Made by a program: the position numbers and the translations under genes. Of a stretch of DNA of 64,000 nucleotides, positions 56,569 to 64,000 are shown in pieces. The stretch is from Rheinheimera sp. A13L. Lineage in GTDB: Bacteria > Pseudomonadota > Gammaproteobacteria > Enterobacterales > Alteromonadaceae. Under the pieces are notes generated by a model, which saw nothing but the letters and a program-made list of their open reading frames with translations, did not search any database and was not told where the DNA came from. Within the stretch, counting starts at the first letter, position 1; each line of letters opens with the position of its first letter. The stretch spans positions 86,527-150,526 of the forward strand of contig NZ_AFHI01000002.1 in NCBI RefSeq assembly GCF_000217935.1, given 5' to 3'.

Positions 56569-56649
56569 GTAGGGGCGGGGCTTGTCCCCGCCCGTCTAGA
56601 CGACACAAGCTGTACAGGTGGAAGAGCCTAGACAAGCCGCGGCCCCTAC
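56569..56649. repeat. Inverted REP pair (BIME-like)
   Basis: The left unit starts GTAG followed by the palindrome GGGCGGGG-CTTGT-CCCCGCCC. The right unit, read in reverse, also starts GTAGGGGC and contains GGCTTGTC. The two are inverted copies about 80 bp apart. The GTAG-plus-hairpin layout is that of REP elements mobilised by RayT-type transposases. It lies between the convergent S46 peptidase and DUF2914 genes. Confidence 0.75.
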
Positions 56650-56693
56650 AACCGGCCCTTCTAAAATTCAAATCACAACCGGGGATAGTTGCT

Positions 56694-57725
56694 TTAAGGC
56701 GTTACAGTAAAACTAATAGCTCCAAGTAATTGCCCCGAGTCTGTCACTACCCGAATTTTCCACTCACCTACAGCATGTTGTGGAAAATGTTGTTTGCGTG
56801 TCCAGGCTCTGTAACCTTGTTCCCGCCCGCCGGAAATATCTAACCGAATGCGTTCTACTGACTCACCGTTGTGAACCCATTCATGATAAATCTGTTCTTT
56901 CAGGCCTCGGGGGGCCCGCACTGAGGTATAGGCATATACACCTTCCTGTAATTGTGCCAGTGTCAGCTCTGTAATGGCTGAACCAGGTAAACGTTGTTCA
57001 TAATCCAGTTGTTGGCTCAATTGAATGTCGTTTAAACGCAGTACAGGAGCAGGGATCAAACTGCGGCCAAACCATATAGCTGTGACAAGTGCGACTAACA
57101 GCAGCGCTAGCACAGGTAAACGCCAGCGGCCTGGCTGCGCCAATAAAGGGCGGATACTGGGAATACTCAGCAAAGCAGAAATAATCAAAGCCAGACCCAG
57201 ACTCTGGGTGGTGGTCATAAAAAACAACAGGGGCAATACCACCATCAAGACGGCAAATAAAGAAAAGCAGTGATAAACCAGAAATAAGGCTCGTCGTCGG
57301 GTCAGCAGTTTGTTGTACACCGGGTCAATGACGGCTACTACAGCGCAAAGTAACAGTAATGAGGTAAAAAGCGCCTGGGGTTGATCCCAGTCGGTGGCCG
57401 CCAGAAAAAAGGGTAAGGCAAAAAACAAACTTTCCTGATGCAATAACTGGGTCACAAAGCTGGTTAAGTCTTTGGATAAACTCACACCAAATTTTTTCAA
57501 TAACCCTTTGCGTAGCCAATATTCGCCTGTCAGCCATACCCAGCCAACAACCATTAAAATGGCAAAAAACTGAGCGAACTGCTCACGCTGTTCCACCTGC
57601 CACAAGCTAAATAAGCCAGTGCAAAAACCAAATAAGGCCATCAGGCCGGAGTATTTTTTTGTTAACTCAATAATCCAGACAAAAGCACTGCTTATTCTAT
57701 TCATCAAACCCCCAACAGTATTCAT
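56694..57725 (-). CDS. DUF5924/DUF2914 membrane protein
   Basis: A 343-residue inner-membrane protein with about seven hydrophobic helices in the first 230 residues, then a soluble C-terminal domain (about 250-343) of the DUF2914 type (YHEWVHNGESVERIRLDI, GEWKIRVVTDSGQLLG). Two candidate ATGs lie seven codons apart; the upstream one has AAGGA at good distance. The function is unknown. No partner gene is adjacent on its strand. Confidence 0.8.
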   Translation of the reverse strand: MNTVGGLMNRISSAFVWIIELTKKYSGLMALFGFCTGLFSLWQVEQREQFAQFFAILMVVGWVWLTGEYWLRKGLLKKFGVSLSKDLTSFVTQLLHQESLFFALPFFLAATDWDQPQALFTSLLLLCAVVAVIDPVYNKLLTRRRALFLVYHCFSLFAVLMVVLPLLFFMTTTQSLGLALIISALLSIPSIRPLLAQPGRWRLPVLALLLVALVTAIWFGRSLIPAPVLRLNDIQLSQQLDYEQRLPGSAITELTLAQLQEGVYAYTSVRAPRGLKEQIYHEWVHNGESVERIRLDISGGREQGYRAWTRKQHFPQHAVGEWKIRVVTDSGQLLGAISFTVTP

Positions 57726-57960
57726 CCCTGTCCTTCTGTGGCGGTTTGAATTTATGCTACCGCACTATACGCTGTAATGACCCTGGAAAGCTGTTTTGGT
57801 TTCAGATTGACGGCGCTTGCAGTTAATTTCCATAATCCACAGCTAAAACCGCCTTTTTCTGCTCCAGCTATTCTTAGTAACCCTGCTTTTGCAGTAAGAT
57901 ACGCATCATTTCGTAACCATCTGGGTTGCGGCTGCAGAAGTGACAGAAGGGTTATAGTTC

Positions 57961-58683
57961 GTGGATCAGAAAGTTCAGGTAAAACTTATCATACGTCGGG
58001 TGCCCATGCAGGCCGCTCTGTCATGGCTGACTAAAGCCTGGGAATTATTCCGTCTGGCGCCGTCCACTATGATAGCTATGGTGGCCTTTATGACGGTGCT
58101 AAGTTTAGTGGCCCAGCTGCATCCAGTACTTGCGGTCTTGCTGGTGCTGGCAAATCCATTTTTAACTGCAGGTTTCTACAAAAGCATAGTACTGCTGCAA
58201 CAGCAAAAAGAAGTTAATTTTCAGCTGATTTTTAGTGTTTTTAAAGAAGAGCGTTACCGCCGCATTTTTATAAGACTAGCTGGAGCTAACTTGCTGGCGA
58301 ATATTCCGTTGATGTTGCTGATGGCACAACTGATGGAACAGGCTCAGGCTGAAGCGGTTGAGCCGCTGACGGTGTTGTTCTTTGTGGTCGCACTGAGTCT
58401 GATGTTTATGTTATTTGCTTATGCAGTAGCTATAGCCTATTTCCTTAACGAACAACGTTTGCAGGCCATTTTAACCGCCAGCCTGACAGCCTGCTGGCGT
58501 AATGTCGGCGCCTTAACCTTATTTGGTATTATGGCTGTAGCACTGGGTATGTTAGGTCTTGTCACTTTTGGTTTTGCTTTTGTGGTGATAATTCCTGTGT
58601 TGCAAATAGCCTTCTTTTTATCCTTTAGCGCCTTTTTTGCTTTGCAATTGGATGATTCAGCTCCTGCTGTACTGGAAGTATAA
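57961..58683 (+). CDS. BPSS1780-like multi-pass membrane protein
   Basis: A 240-residue inner-membrane protein with about five or six hydrophobic segments. It begins at GTG with a charged stretch ending in RRVPMQAALSWLTKAWELF, which resembles the BPSS1780 family start. No catalytic motif is visible. It lies two bases before recX, so the two are probably cotranscribed. The function is unknown. Confidence 0.72.
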   Translation: MDQKVQVKLIIRRVPMQAALSWLTKAWELFRLAPSTMIAMVAFMTVLSLVAQLHPVLAVLLVLANPFLTAGFYKSIVLLQQQKEVNFQLIFSVFKEERYRRIFIRLAGANLLANIPLMLLMAQLMEQAQAEAVEPLTVLFFVVALSLMFMLFAYAVAIAYFLNEQRLQAILTASLTACWRNVGALTLFGIMAVALGMLGLVTFGFAFVVIIPVLQIAFFLSFSAFFALQLDDSAPAVLEV

Positions 58684-58685
58684 GC

Positions 58686-59171
58686 ATGACAGAGCCCCGG
58701 CCTTCGCAAGAACCAAAGCCTCTGACAGAGCAGGAATTGCGGCAATGGCTGTTGGGCTTGTTATCACGCCGTGAATACAGCGCGCTGGAGCTGAAGCAAA
58801 AGTTAAAGCAAAAAGGCGCTTCGGCAGAACAAATTACAGAATTGCTGGAGTGGGCGCAGCAACGGGATTACCAAAATGAGTTACGTTATGCCCGCATGCA
58901 GGTCAATGCAAAGTTGCATAAAGGCTATGGATGGTTTTACATTAGCCAGTTTTGTGCACAGCAGGGCATTAAAAAAGAATTACAACAGCAACTGCTGGAA
59001 GAATTAAATATCGACTGGTTTGAGGTTGCCACACTGGCATACCGGAAAAAATATGCCGATAAACCTATAGCGGATTATCAGGACAAACTTAAACGGATTC
59101 GTTACTTACAAAGCAGAGGCTTTGGCAGCGACACTATCCAACTTGTATTTGCAGAGATAAAAGAAGAGTAG
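58686..59171 (+). CDS. recX: Regulatory protein RecX
   Basis: A 161-residue RecX, the small three-helix-repeat protein that inhibits RecA filaments. Typical blocks are LLSRREYSALELKQKLKQKG and the C-terminal KRIRYLQSRGFGSDTIQLVF. It has no recA next to it on the left side, where recA often lies. It is followed three bases later by alaS, an order known from many gammaproteobacteria. Confidence 0.9.
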   Translation: MTEPRPSQEPKPLTEQELRQWLLGLLSRREYSALELKQKLKQKGASAEQITELLEWAQQRDYQNELRYARMQVNAKLHKGYGWFYISQFCAQQGIKKELQQQLLEELNIDWFEVATLAYRKKYADKPIADYQDKLKRIRYLQSRGFGSDTIQLVFAEIKEE

Positions 59172-59174
59172 GAC

Positions 59175-61799
59175 ATGTATATGACTTCGGCACAACTTCG
59201 CCGCGCTTTCCTGGACTTTTTTGCCAGTAAAGGCCACCAAATTGTTAGCAGCAGTTCGCTGATCCCGGGCAATGACCCGACATTGCTCTTTACTAACGCC
59301 GGTATGGTGCAATTTAAAGACGTGTTTTTAGGTCAGGACAAACGTAGCTACAACCGCGCAGTGACAGCACAACGTTGTTTACGTGCCGGGGGTAAACATA
59401 ACGATTTAGAAAACGTAGGCTATACAGCCCGTCACCATACCTTCTTTGAAATGCTGGGTAACTTCAGCTTTGGTGATTACTTCAAACAGGATGCTATTCA
59501 ATACGCCTGGGAATTTCTAACTGAAGTACTCAAACTGCCGAAAGAAAAACTCTGGATCACTGTGTATGCCACAGACGATGAAGCTTTTGATATCTGGACC
59601 AAAGAGATGGGTGTGCCTGCTGAGCGTGCTATCCGTATTGGTGATAACAAAGGTGCACCTTACGCCTCAGACAATTTCTGGGCTATGGGTGATACGGGTC
59701 CTTGTGGTCCTTGTACTGAGATTTTCTATGATCACGGCGACCATATCTGGGGTGGCCCACCGGGTTCACCAGAAGAAGATGGCGACCGTTTTATTGAGAT
59801 CTGGAACAACGTTTTTATGCAGTTTAACCGTCACGCTGATGGCCGGATGGAACCACTGCCAAAACCAAGCGTTGATACCGGCATGGGTTTAGAGCGTATT
59901 GCAGCTATTTTGCAAAACGTCCACAGCAACTACGAAATCGATACTTTTGCTGCTCTGATTAAAGCCACAGCAGAAATCACAGGCGCAACTGATTTAAACG
60001 ATAAGTCGTTACGTGTAGTGGCTGACCATATTCGCAGTTGTTCATTTTTAGTGGCCGATGGCGTGATGCCATCCAACGAAGGCCGTGGTTATGTATTGCG
60101 CCGTATTATTCGCCGCGCCATTCGCCACGGTAATAAGCTTGGCGCTAAAGGTGTGTTCTTCAGTAAATTGGTGGGCGCTTTGGCACAACAAATGGGTGAA
60201 GCATACCCTGAACTGATTGAAAAGCAGGCCGTGATTGAAAAAGTGCTGGCGCTGGAAGAAGAGCAGTTTGGCAAAACCTTAGAACGTGGTCTGGGTATTC
60301 TGGAAGAGGCTTTAGCAGACCTTAATGGCAGTACTGTGATCCCTGGCGAAGTGGCCTTTAAGCTGTATGACACTTACGGTTTCCCGCTGGACTTAACAAG
60401 TGATGTGGCGCGTGAACGTGGTTTAACTGTGGATCAGGCCGGTTTTGAAGCCTCGATGGAAGCGCAGCGTAAACGTGCTCAGCAAGCCTCTAACTTTGGT
60501 GCCGATTACAATCAGGCCTTAACTTCGGCGCAATGCACTGACTTTACCGGTTATACCCAGATTCAGGGCAAAGCCAAAGTGGTCGAAATTCTGCTGGAAG
60601 GCAATGCGGTCAATGCACTGACGGACGGACAGCAGGCTTTGGTCATTCTGGATCAAACGCCATTTTACGCTGAGTCTGGCGGTCAATCCGGTGATGCAGG
60701 TGTATTAACCCTGGCCAATGGCGCGGTCTTTACCGTGGCAGACACCATCAAAGTAGGTAAAGCTTTTGCCCACAAAGGCAGCTTAAAAGGCGCTTTGGCC
60801 ATTGGCGATTTAGTGGATGCGGCCATCGACAATGCCCGCCGTGAAGCCATTCGTAAAAACCACTCGGCCACTCACTTATTGCACGCCGCACTTCGCACCG
60901 TATTAGGTGAGCATGTGACTCAAAAAGGCTCTTTAGTGGGTTCAGAGCGTTTACGTTTTGACTTCTCGCATTTTGAAGCAGTAAAAGCCGATGAAATCCG
61001 CCGTATTGAGCAAATGGTTAACGAGCAGGTGCAACAAAACCATGAAGTGCTGACCCGCCTGATGAATGTCGATGAGGCTAAAGCTGCAGGTGCTATGGCG
61101 CTCTTTGGTGAAAAATACGATGACGAAGTGCGTGTGCTGAGCATGGGCGACTTCTCTATTGAACTCTGTGGTGGTACGCACGTATCACGCACCGGTGATA
61201 TCGGCTTATTTAAAATTGTGGTGGAAAGCGGCATAGCGGCCGGTATCCGCCGTATTGAAGCTGTGACTGGCGAAGGCGCTTTAGCTTTTGTGCATAAGCT
61301 GGAACAACAGGCGCAAACTGTAGCTTCAATGCTCAAAGGCGATGTCTTTTCTATTGCTGACAAAGTACAGCAGGCCATGGACAGCCGCAAAGCGTTGGAG
61401 AAAGAGCTGGAACAATTAAAAGCCAAGCTCGCCAGCGCTGCAGGTGCTTCATTACTGGAGCAGGTGCAGCTGATTAACGGTGTAAAAGTGCTGATTGCAG
61501 AACTGAAAGGCGCCGATCCAAAAGCCTTCCGCACTATGGTGGATGAACTGAAAAACAAATTAGGTTCAGGCATTTTGTTATTAGCTACAGCGGCTGAAGG
61601 CAAAGTCAGTTTAATTGCTGGTGTCACTTCGGATTTGACGGGCAAAGTTCAGGCGGGTCAGCTGATTGGCTGGGCAGCCGAACAAGTAGGTGGCAAAGGC
61701 GGCGGTAAGCCGGATTTAGCTCAGGCAGGTGGCACTGATGTAGCCGCTTTACCTGGCGTACTGAAAGCTGCTGCCGACTATATTGCGGCTAAGCTGTAA
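59175..61799 (+). CDS. alaS: Alanine-tRNA ligase
   Basis: An 874-residue class II synthetase, about the length of the E. coli enzyme. It has a catalytic core (about 1-460; [33 protein letters not shown]), an editing domain with the zinc-site residues HSATHLLH and [11 protein letters not shown], and a C-terminal C-Ala domain (about 740-874) with [12 protein letters not shown]. It may start at the first ATG or at a second ATG two codons on. It is in a run recX-alaS-lysC. Confidence 0.97.
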   Translation: MYMTSAQLRRAFLDFFASKGHQIVSSSSLIPGNDPTLLFTNAGMVQFKDVFLGQDKRSYNRAVTAQRCLRAGGKHNDLENVGYTARHHTFFEMLGNFSFGDYFKQDAIQYAWEFLTEVLKLPKEKLWITVYATDDEAFDIWTKEMGVPAERAIRIGDNKGAPYASDNFWAMGDTGPCGPCTEIFYDHGDHIWGGPPGSPEEDGDRFIEIWNNVFMQFNRHADGRMEPLPKPSVDTGMGLERIAAILQNVHSNYEIDTFAALIKATAEITGATDLNDKSLRVVADHIRSCSFLVADGVMPSNEGRGYVLRRIIRRAIRHGNKLGAKGVFFSKLVGALAQQMGEAYPELIEKQAVIEKVLALEEEQFGKTLERGLGILEEALADLNGSTVIPGEVAFKLYDTYGFPLDLTSDVARERGLTVDQAGFEASMEAQRKRAQQASNFGADYNQALTSAQCTDFTGYTQIQGKAKVVEILLEGNAVNALTDGQQALVILDQTPFYAESGGQSGDAGVLTLANGAVFTVADTIKVGKAFAHKGSLKGALAIGDLVDAAIDNARREAIRKNHSATHLLHAALRTVLGEHVTQKGSLVGSERLRFDFSHFEAVKADEIRRIEQMVNEQVQQNHEVLTRLMNVDEAKAAGAMALFGEKYDDEVRVLSMGDFSIELCGGTHVSRTGDIGLFKIVVESGIAAGIRRIEAVTGEGALAFVHKLEQQAQTVASMLKGDVFSIADKVQQAMDSRKALEKELEQLKAKLASAAGASLLEQVQLINGVKVLIAELKGADPKAFRTMVDELKNKLGSGILLLATAAEGKVSLIAGVTSDLTGKVQAGQLIGWAAEQVGGKGGGKPDLAQAGGTDVAALPGVLKAAADYIAAKL

Positions 61800-61805
61800 A
61801 ACTCA

Positions 61806-63014
61806 GTGGCTTTATATGTACAAAAATTCGGGGGTACCTCAGTAGGTACCCCCGAACGTATCGAAGCTGTGGCAGAGCAGGTGATTCAAACTGTGCATGC
61901 TGGTCATAAAGTAGTAGTGGTGGTGTCTGCTATGGCAGGTGAAACCAACAGACTGCTTGGGCTGGCACATCAGATTGATAACCGTCCTGCGACTCGCGAA
62001 CTGGATATGCTCGCCGCCAGCGGTGAACAGGTCAGTATTGCCTTGCTGGCAATGGCGCTGATTAAGCGGGGTCATCCGGCTGTATCGCTACTGGCTGATC
62101 AGATTGGCATTCTGACTGACAATAAATTCAGCCGCGCCCGTATTTTATCTGTGGGCACTGAACGTTTATGGCAAGAGCTGGAGCAGGGCCATATTGTGAT
62201 AGCTGCTGGTTTTCAGGGCCGCGATATTGAAGGCAATATCACTACTTTAGGCAGAGGGGGGTCTGATACCACGGCTGTCGCTTTAGCAGCAGCGTTAAAA
62301 GCCGATGAATGCCAGATTTTTACCGATGTGGATGGTATTTACAGCATGGATCCTCGTATTTGCCCCGATGCGTTCCGGCTGCCGTATATAGATGCATCCA
62401 GCATGCTGGAGCTGGCCAGTTTAGGCGCTAAGGTATTGCACTCCCGTTCTGTCGAATACGCAGCTATGCATCAAGTGCCGGTTCGGGTGTTATCCAGCTT
62501 CAGACCCGATCAGGGAACTTTAGTCTGTTATGAGGACCATAGCATGAGTGTTGTAGCGGTAACAGGACTGGCATGCCAGACCGGAGAAGTCTGGTTGGAG
62601 CTGAATGAGCTCAGTAGTGAGCTACATATCGCATTACTGAAGGAGTTCGCCCGTTTAGCTATTGAGACCGACATGTTAAAGGTGCAGTATGCGCCGTCCG
62701 GTTTAGTGCAGATGCAGTTCAGTTTGAACCAAAATGATCTGAATACTGTTGAAGATATTTGTAATGAACTGAAAAAGAAGCAAAATTTTACGCTGCAAAG
62801 CAGGAAGTCTTTGGGCAAGTTATCTATAGTAGGGATAGGGTTGAAATCAAATCCTGTCATTACGGCGACAGTATTTGAACAATTGCAGTTATTAGCAGTG
62901 CAGGTAGTTGCTGTCAGTTGTGCTGAAATTAAATTATCTATCGTAGTGCCAGAGGCTGAGCTGAATAAAGTGGCGGTCGCTTTACACTCTGCTTTATTAG
63001 GTTCAGTTAATTAA
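61806..63014 (+). CDS. lysC: Aspartate kinase (monofunctional)
   Basis: A 402-residue aspartokinase with an amino-acid kinase domain (about 1-245; YVQKFGGTSVG, GRGGSDTTAVALAAAL) and two C-terminal ACT domains. It starts at GTG six bases after alaS, with no leader long enough for a lysine riboswitch. It complements the threonine-linked kinase of thrA and probably supplies the lysine and diaminopimelate branch. Feedback control would be through the ACT domains. Confidence 0.93.
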   Translation: MALYVQKFGGTSVGTPERIEAVAEQVIQTVHAGHKVVVVVSAMAGETNRLLGLAHQIDNRPATRELDMLAASGEQVSIALLAMALIKRGHPAVSLLADQIGILTDNKFSRARILSVGTERLWQELEQGHIVIAAGFQGRDIEGNITTLGRGGSDTTAVALAAALKADECQIFTDVDGIYSMDPRICPDAFRLPYIDASSMLELASLGAKVLHSRSVEYAAMHQVPVRVLSSFRPDQGTLVCYEDHSMSVVAVTGLACQTGEVWLELNELSSELHIALLKEFARLAIETDMLKVQYAPSGLVQMQFSLNQNDLNTVEDICNELKKKQNFTLQSRKSLGKLSIVGIGLKSNPVITATVFEQLQLLAVQVVAVSCAEIKLSIVVPEAELNKVAVALHSALLGSVN

Positions 63015-63129
63015 CTTCAAGGTTTTCATAAATTTGTCAGCTGAGTTATCATAAAGCGGACAGGTATACGCAGTGTGATTACAACAAGCGTGACCATTGG
63101 AAGCTGGGATCATACAAAAGGAGCAAAGA

Positions 63130-63333
63130 ATGCTTATTTTAACGCGTCGTGTTGGTGAGACACTGATGATTGGTGATGAAGTCACAGTCACAGTTTTAGG
63201 TGTGAAAGGAAATCAGGTTCGTATCGGTGTGAATGCACCAAAAGAAGTTTCAGTACACAGAGAAGAGATTTATATGCGCATTCAGGCTGAAAAAGGCACT
63301 CCTGGTGGCTTCAGCGGCGATGACGATCAGTAA
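63130..63333 (+). CDS. csrA: Carbon storage regulator CsrA
   Basis: A 67-residue CsrA/RsmA RNA-binding protein opening [18 protein letters not shown], the family hallmark, with the RNA-contact segment [10 protein letters not shown]. The ATG at 63130 has AAGGAG six bases upstream; a longer in-frame start is not supported. It binds GGA motifs in mRNA leaders to control carbon use, biofilm formation and motility. It follows lysC, the usual order in related genomes. Confidence 0.96.
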   Translation: MLILTRRVGETLMIGDEVTVTVLGVKGNQVRIGVNAPKEVSVHREEIYMRIQAEKGTPGGFSGDDDQ

Positions 63334-63444
63334 ATTTTATTAGTTAGCATTTTTAGAAGTTGTATATTTTTAAGCCTTTGTAGCGAATATTTAGTCGAAT
63401 TGTTTAAAAGGTCAGCAAACGCGCTTTCCAGCTCCAAAAATTGT

Positions 63445-63472
63445 TTGACTTATTTTCCTGAGACATTAATAT
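63445..63472 (+). promoter_or_regulatory. Candidate promoter of the tRNA cluster
   Basis: -35 TTGACT and -10 TAATAT are separated by 16 bp. A GC-rich stretch after the -10 resembles the stringent-control discriminator of stable RNA genes. It lies 20 bp before tRNA-Ser. Confidence 0.55.
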
Positions 63473-63491
63473 ACACGCCGCAACGTAGTGC

Positions 63492-63581
63492 GGAGAAGTG
63501 GCCGAGTGGCTGAAGGCGCACCCCTGCTAAGGGTGTATAGGGGAAACTCTATCGAGGGTTCGAATCCCTCCTTCTCCGCCA
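63492..63581 (+). tRNA. tRNA-Ser (GCU)
   Basis: A 90-base tRNA gene including an encoded CCA. The acceptor arm GGAGAAG pairs with CTTCTCC. The anticodon loop is CTGCTAA, giving GCU for AGC/AGU codons. A long variable arm, typical of tRNA-Ser, follows. Confidence 0.97.
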
Positions 63582-63598
63582 GTTGTACTGTTAAGATT

Positions 63599-63675
63599 GG
63601 ATGCATAGCTCAGCTGGATAGAGTACTCGGCTACGAACCGAGCGGTCGGAGGTTCGAATCCTCCTGCGTCCACCA
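63599..63675 (+). tRNA. tRNA-Arg (ACG), copy 1
   Basis: A 77-base tRNA with encoded CCA. The acceptor GGATGCA pairs with TGCGTCC. The anticodon stem CTCGG/CCGAG holds the loop CTACGAA, giving ACG (read as ICG after deamination). Identical to copy 2. Confidence 0.97.
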
Positions 63676-63715
63676 CTTAACTACAACGACGAAGCGAAAA
63701 AAGAAAGTACCAGAT

Positions 63716-63792
63716 GGATGCATAGCTCAGCTGGATAGAGTACTCGGCTACGAACCGAGCGGTCGGAGGTTCGAATCCTCCTGCGTCCACCA
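63716..63792 (+). tRNA. tRNA-Arg (ACG), copy 2
   Basis: Identical in sequence to copy 1, 40 bases downstream of it. It is followed by a terminator. Its last 19 bases recur 189 bp further on. Confidence 0.97.
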
Positions 63793-63798
63793 CAACTA

Positions 63799-63822
63799 AA
63801 CCTGCTAAGTGCAGGTTTTTTT
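63799..63822 (+). terminator. Terminator after the tRNA cluster
   Basis: AACCTGC pairs with GCAGGTT around TAAGT, followed by a run of seven T. The start of the same hairpin recurs at 63988 and is cut by the window edge. Confidence 0.9.
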
Positions 63823-63853
63823 GTACTTAAAATTCAGTCAAACAGATCGGCGA

Positions 63854-63981
63854 TGGTGGACACAGGCGGATGAGATCCTCCGCTAGGTTCGACAAAATCG
63901 TCAGGAACGATTTTGGACGAGCGAAGCTCGGCCCGCAGGGCAAGTGGCAGGACGCCACTTGCAATCCTCCTGCGTCCACCA
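63854..63981 (+). ncRNA. Structured tRNA-Arg 3'-end repeat element
   Basis: The right end (63963-63981) is an exact copy of the 3' end of tRNA-Arg including CCA. The left end (63854-63871, TGGTGGACACAGGCGGAT) is complementary to it at 16 of 18 positions, so the ends can form a closing stem. Inside are perfect hairpins: CAAAATCGT/ACGATTTTG (63893-63915), CGAGC/GCTCG (63918-63930), GCCC/GGGC (63931-63941) and CAAGTGGC/GCCACTTG (63941-63961), the last two sharing one base. No protein is encoded. The layout recalls the rtT repeats after E. coli tyrT, though the sequence is not recognised as the same. Confidence 0.6.
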
Positions 63982-64000
63982 CAACTAAACCTGCTAAGTG

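Noticed and set aside
61800..61806. Possible lysine riboswitch for lysC
   Set aside because: Only six bases separate alaS and lysC, leaving no room for a riboswitch.
63488..63799. A 103-codon open frame near the right end
   Set aside because: It is the translation of three tRNA genes; the repeated peptide reflects the two identical tRNA-Arg copies.
63793..64000. Interpretation of the repeated tRNA 3' end as an att site of an integrated prophage or island
   Set aside because: The copies are only 189 bp apart with no integrase or cargo between them; a repeat or structured RNA element fits better, although a remnant cannot be excluded.
1..64000. CRISPR arrays, insertion sequences with transposases, restriction or toxin-antitoxin genes
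   Set aside because: None was seen; no regularly spaced direct repeats and no transposase, nuclease or toxin motifs were found in the reading frames.

Overview
The window is a gammaproteobacterial chromosome segment. Gene content (RdgC, SrmB next to TrmN, Gsk, thrABC with an attenuator, alaS-lysC-csrA followed by tRNA-Ser and tRNA-Arg), short intergenic gaps and moderate GC suggest an Alteromonadales-type aquatic bacterium such as Rheinheimera or Alishewanella. The genus is inferred from gene order and protein style, not from a database search.

Layout. 1-9.6 kb is signalling: the end of an MBL-fold hydrolase, a hybrid histidine kinase with HPt, a HIT protein, an HDOD protein, rdgC, and a kinase divergent from a three-gene unit (single-domain receiver, CheC-like phosphatase, PAS-GGDEF cyclase). 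9.7-15.2 kb is the threonine operon, with a readable leader peptide and attenuator, thrABC and closely linked ung. 15.2-25.3 kb is housekeeping: a dispersed repeat, a small DUF3545 gene, pgi, talB with a likely HexR operator, yaaA, gsk, a periplasmic solute-binding-like protein, srmB, trmN and a YcaQ-like DNA glycosylase.

25.3-53.1 kb is a large pectin and galacturonate utilization locus. Leftward: a TonB-dependent receptor, a DUF4861-GH105 lipoprotein and a pectin esterase fusion. Rightward: kduD, kduI, a TRAP transporter, IclR and LacI regulators, a beta-propeller sensor with GGDEF, a GH28 polygalacturonase, then a tight operon uxaA-uxaC-reductase-eda-kdgK-gapN-PL10 lyase. Together they degrade pectin outside and in the periplasm, import oligomers and monomers, convert galacturonate and unsaturated uronates to KDG, then KDPG, pyruvate and glyceraldehyde-3-phosphate. 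A palindromic LacI-type operator (core TGCCACCGGTGGCA) occurs in pairs with identical 33-bp spacing before the receptor and GH28 genes, and once before uxaA.

53.1-64 kb returns to general functions: an XRE-type regulator, YqhA, an S46 peptidase, an inverted REP pair, membrane proteins, recX, alaS, lysC, csrA and three tRNA genes. After the second tRNA-Arg the tRNA 3' end and the start of its terminator are repeated 189 bp downstream. An inverted copy of the tRNA 3' end lies in between, so the segment can fold into a closed, multi-hairpin RNA ending in CCA. This is the most unusual structure in the window.
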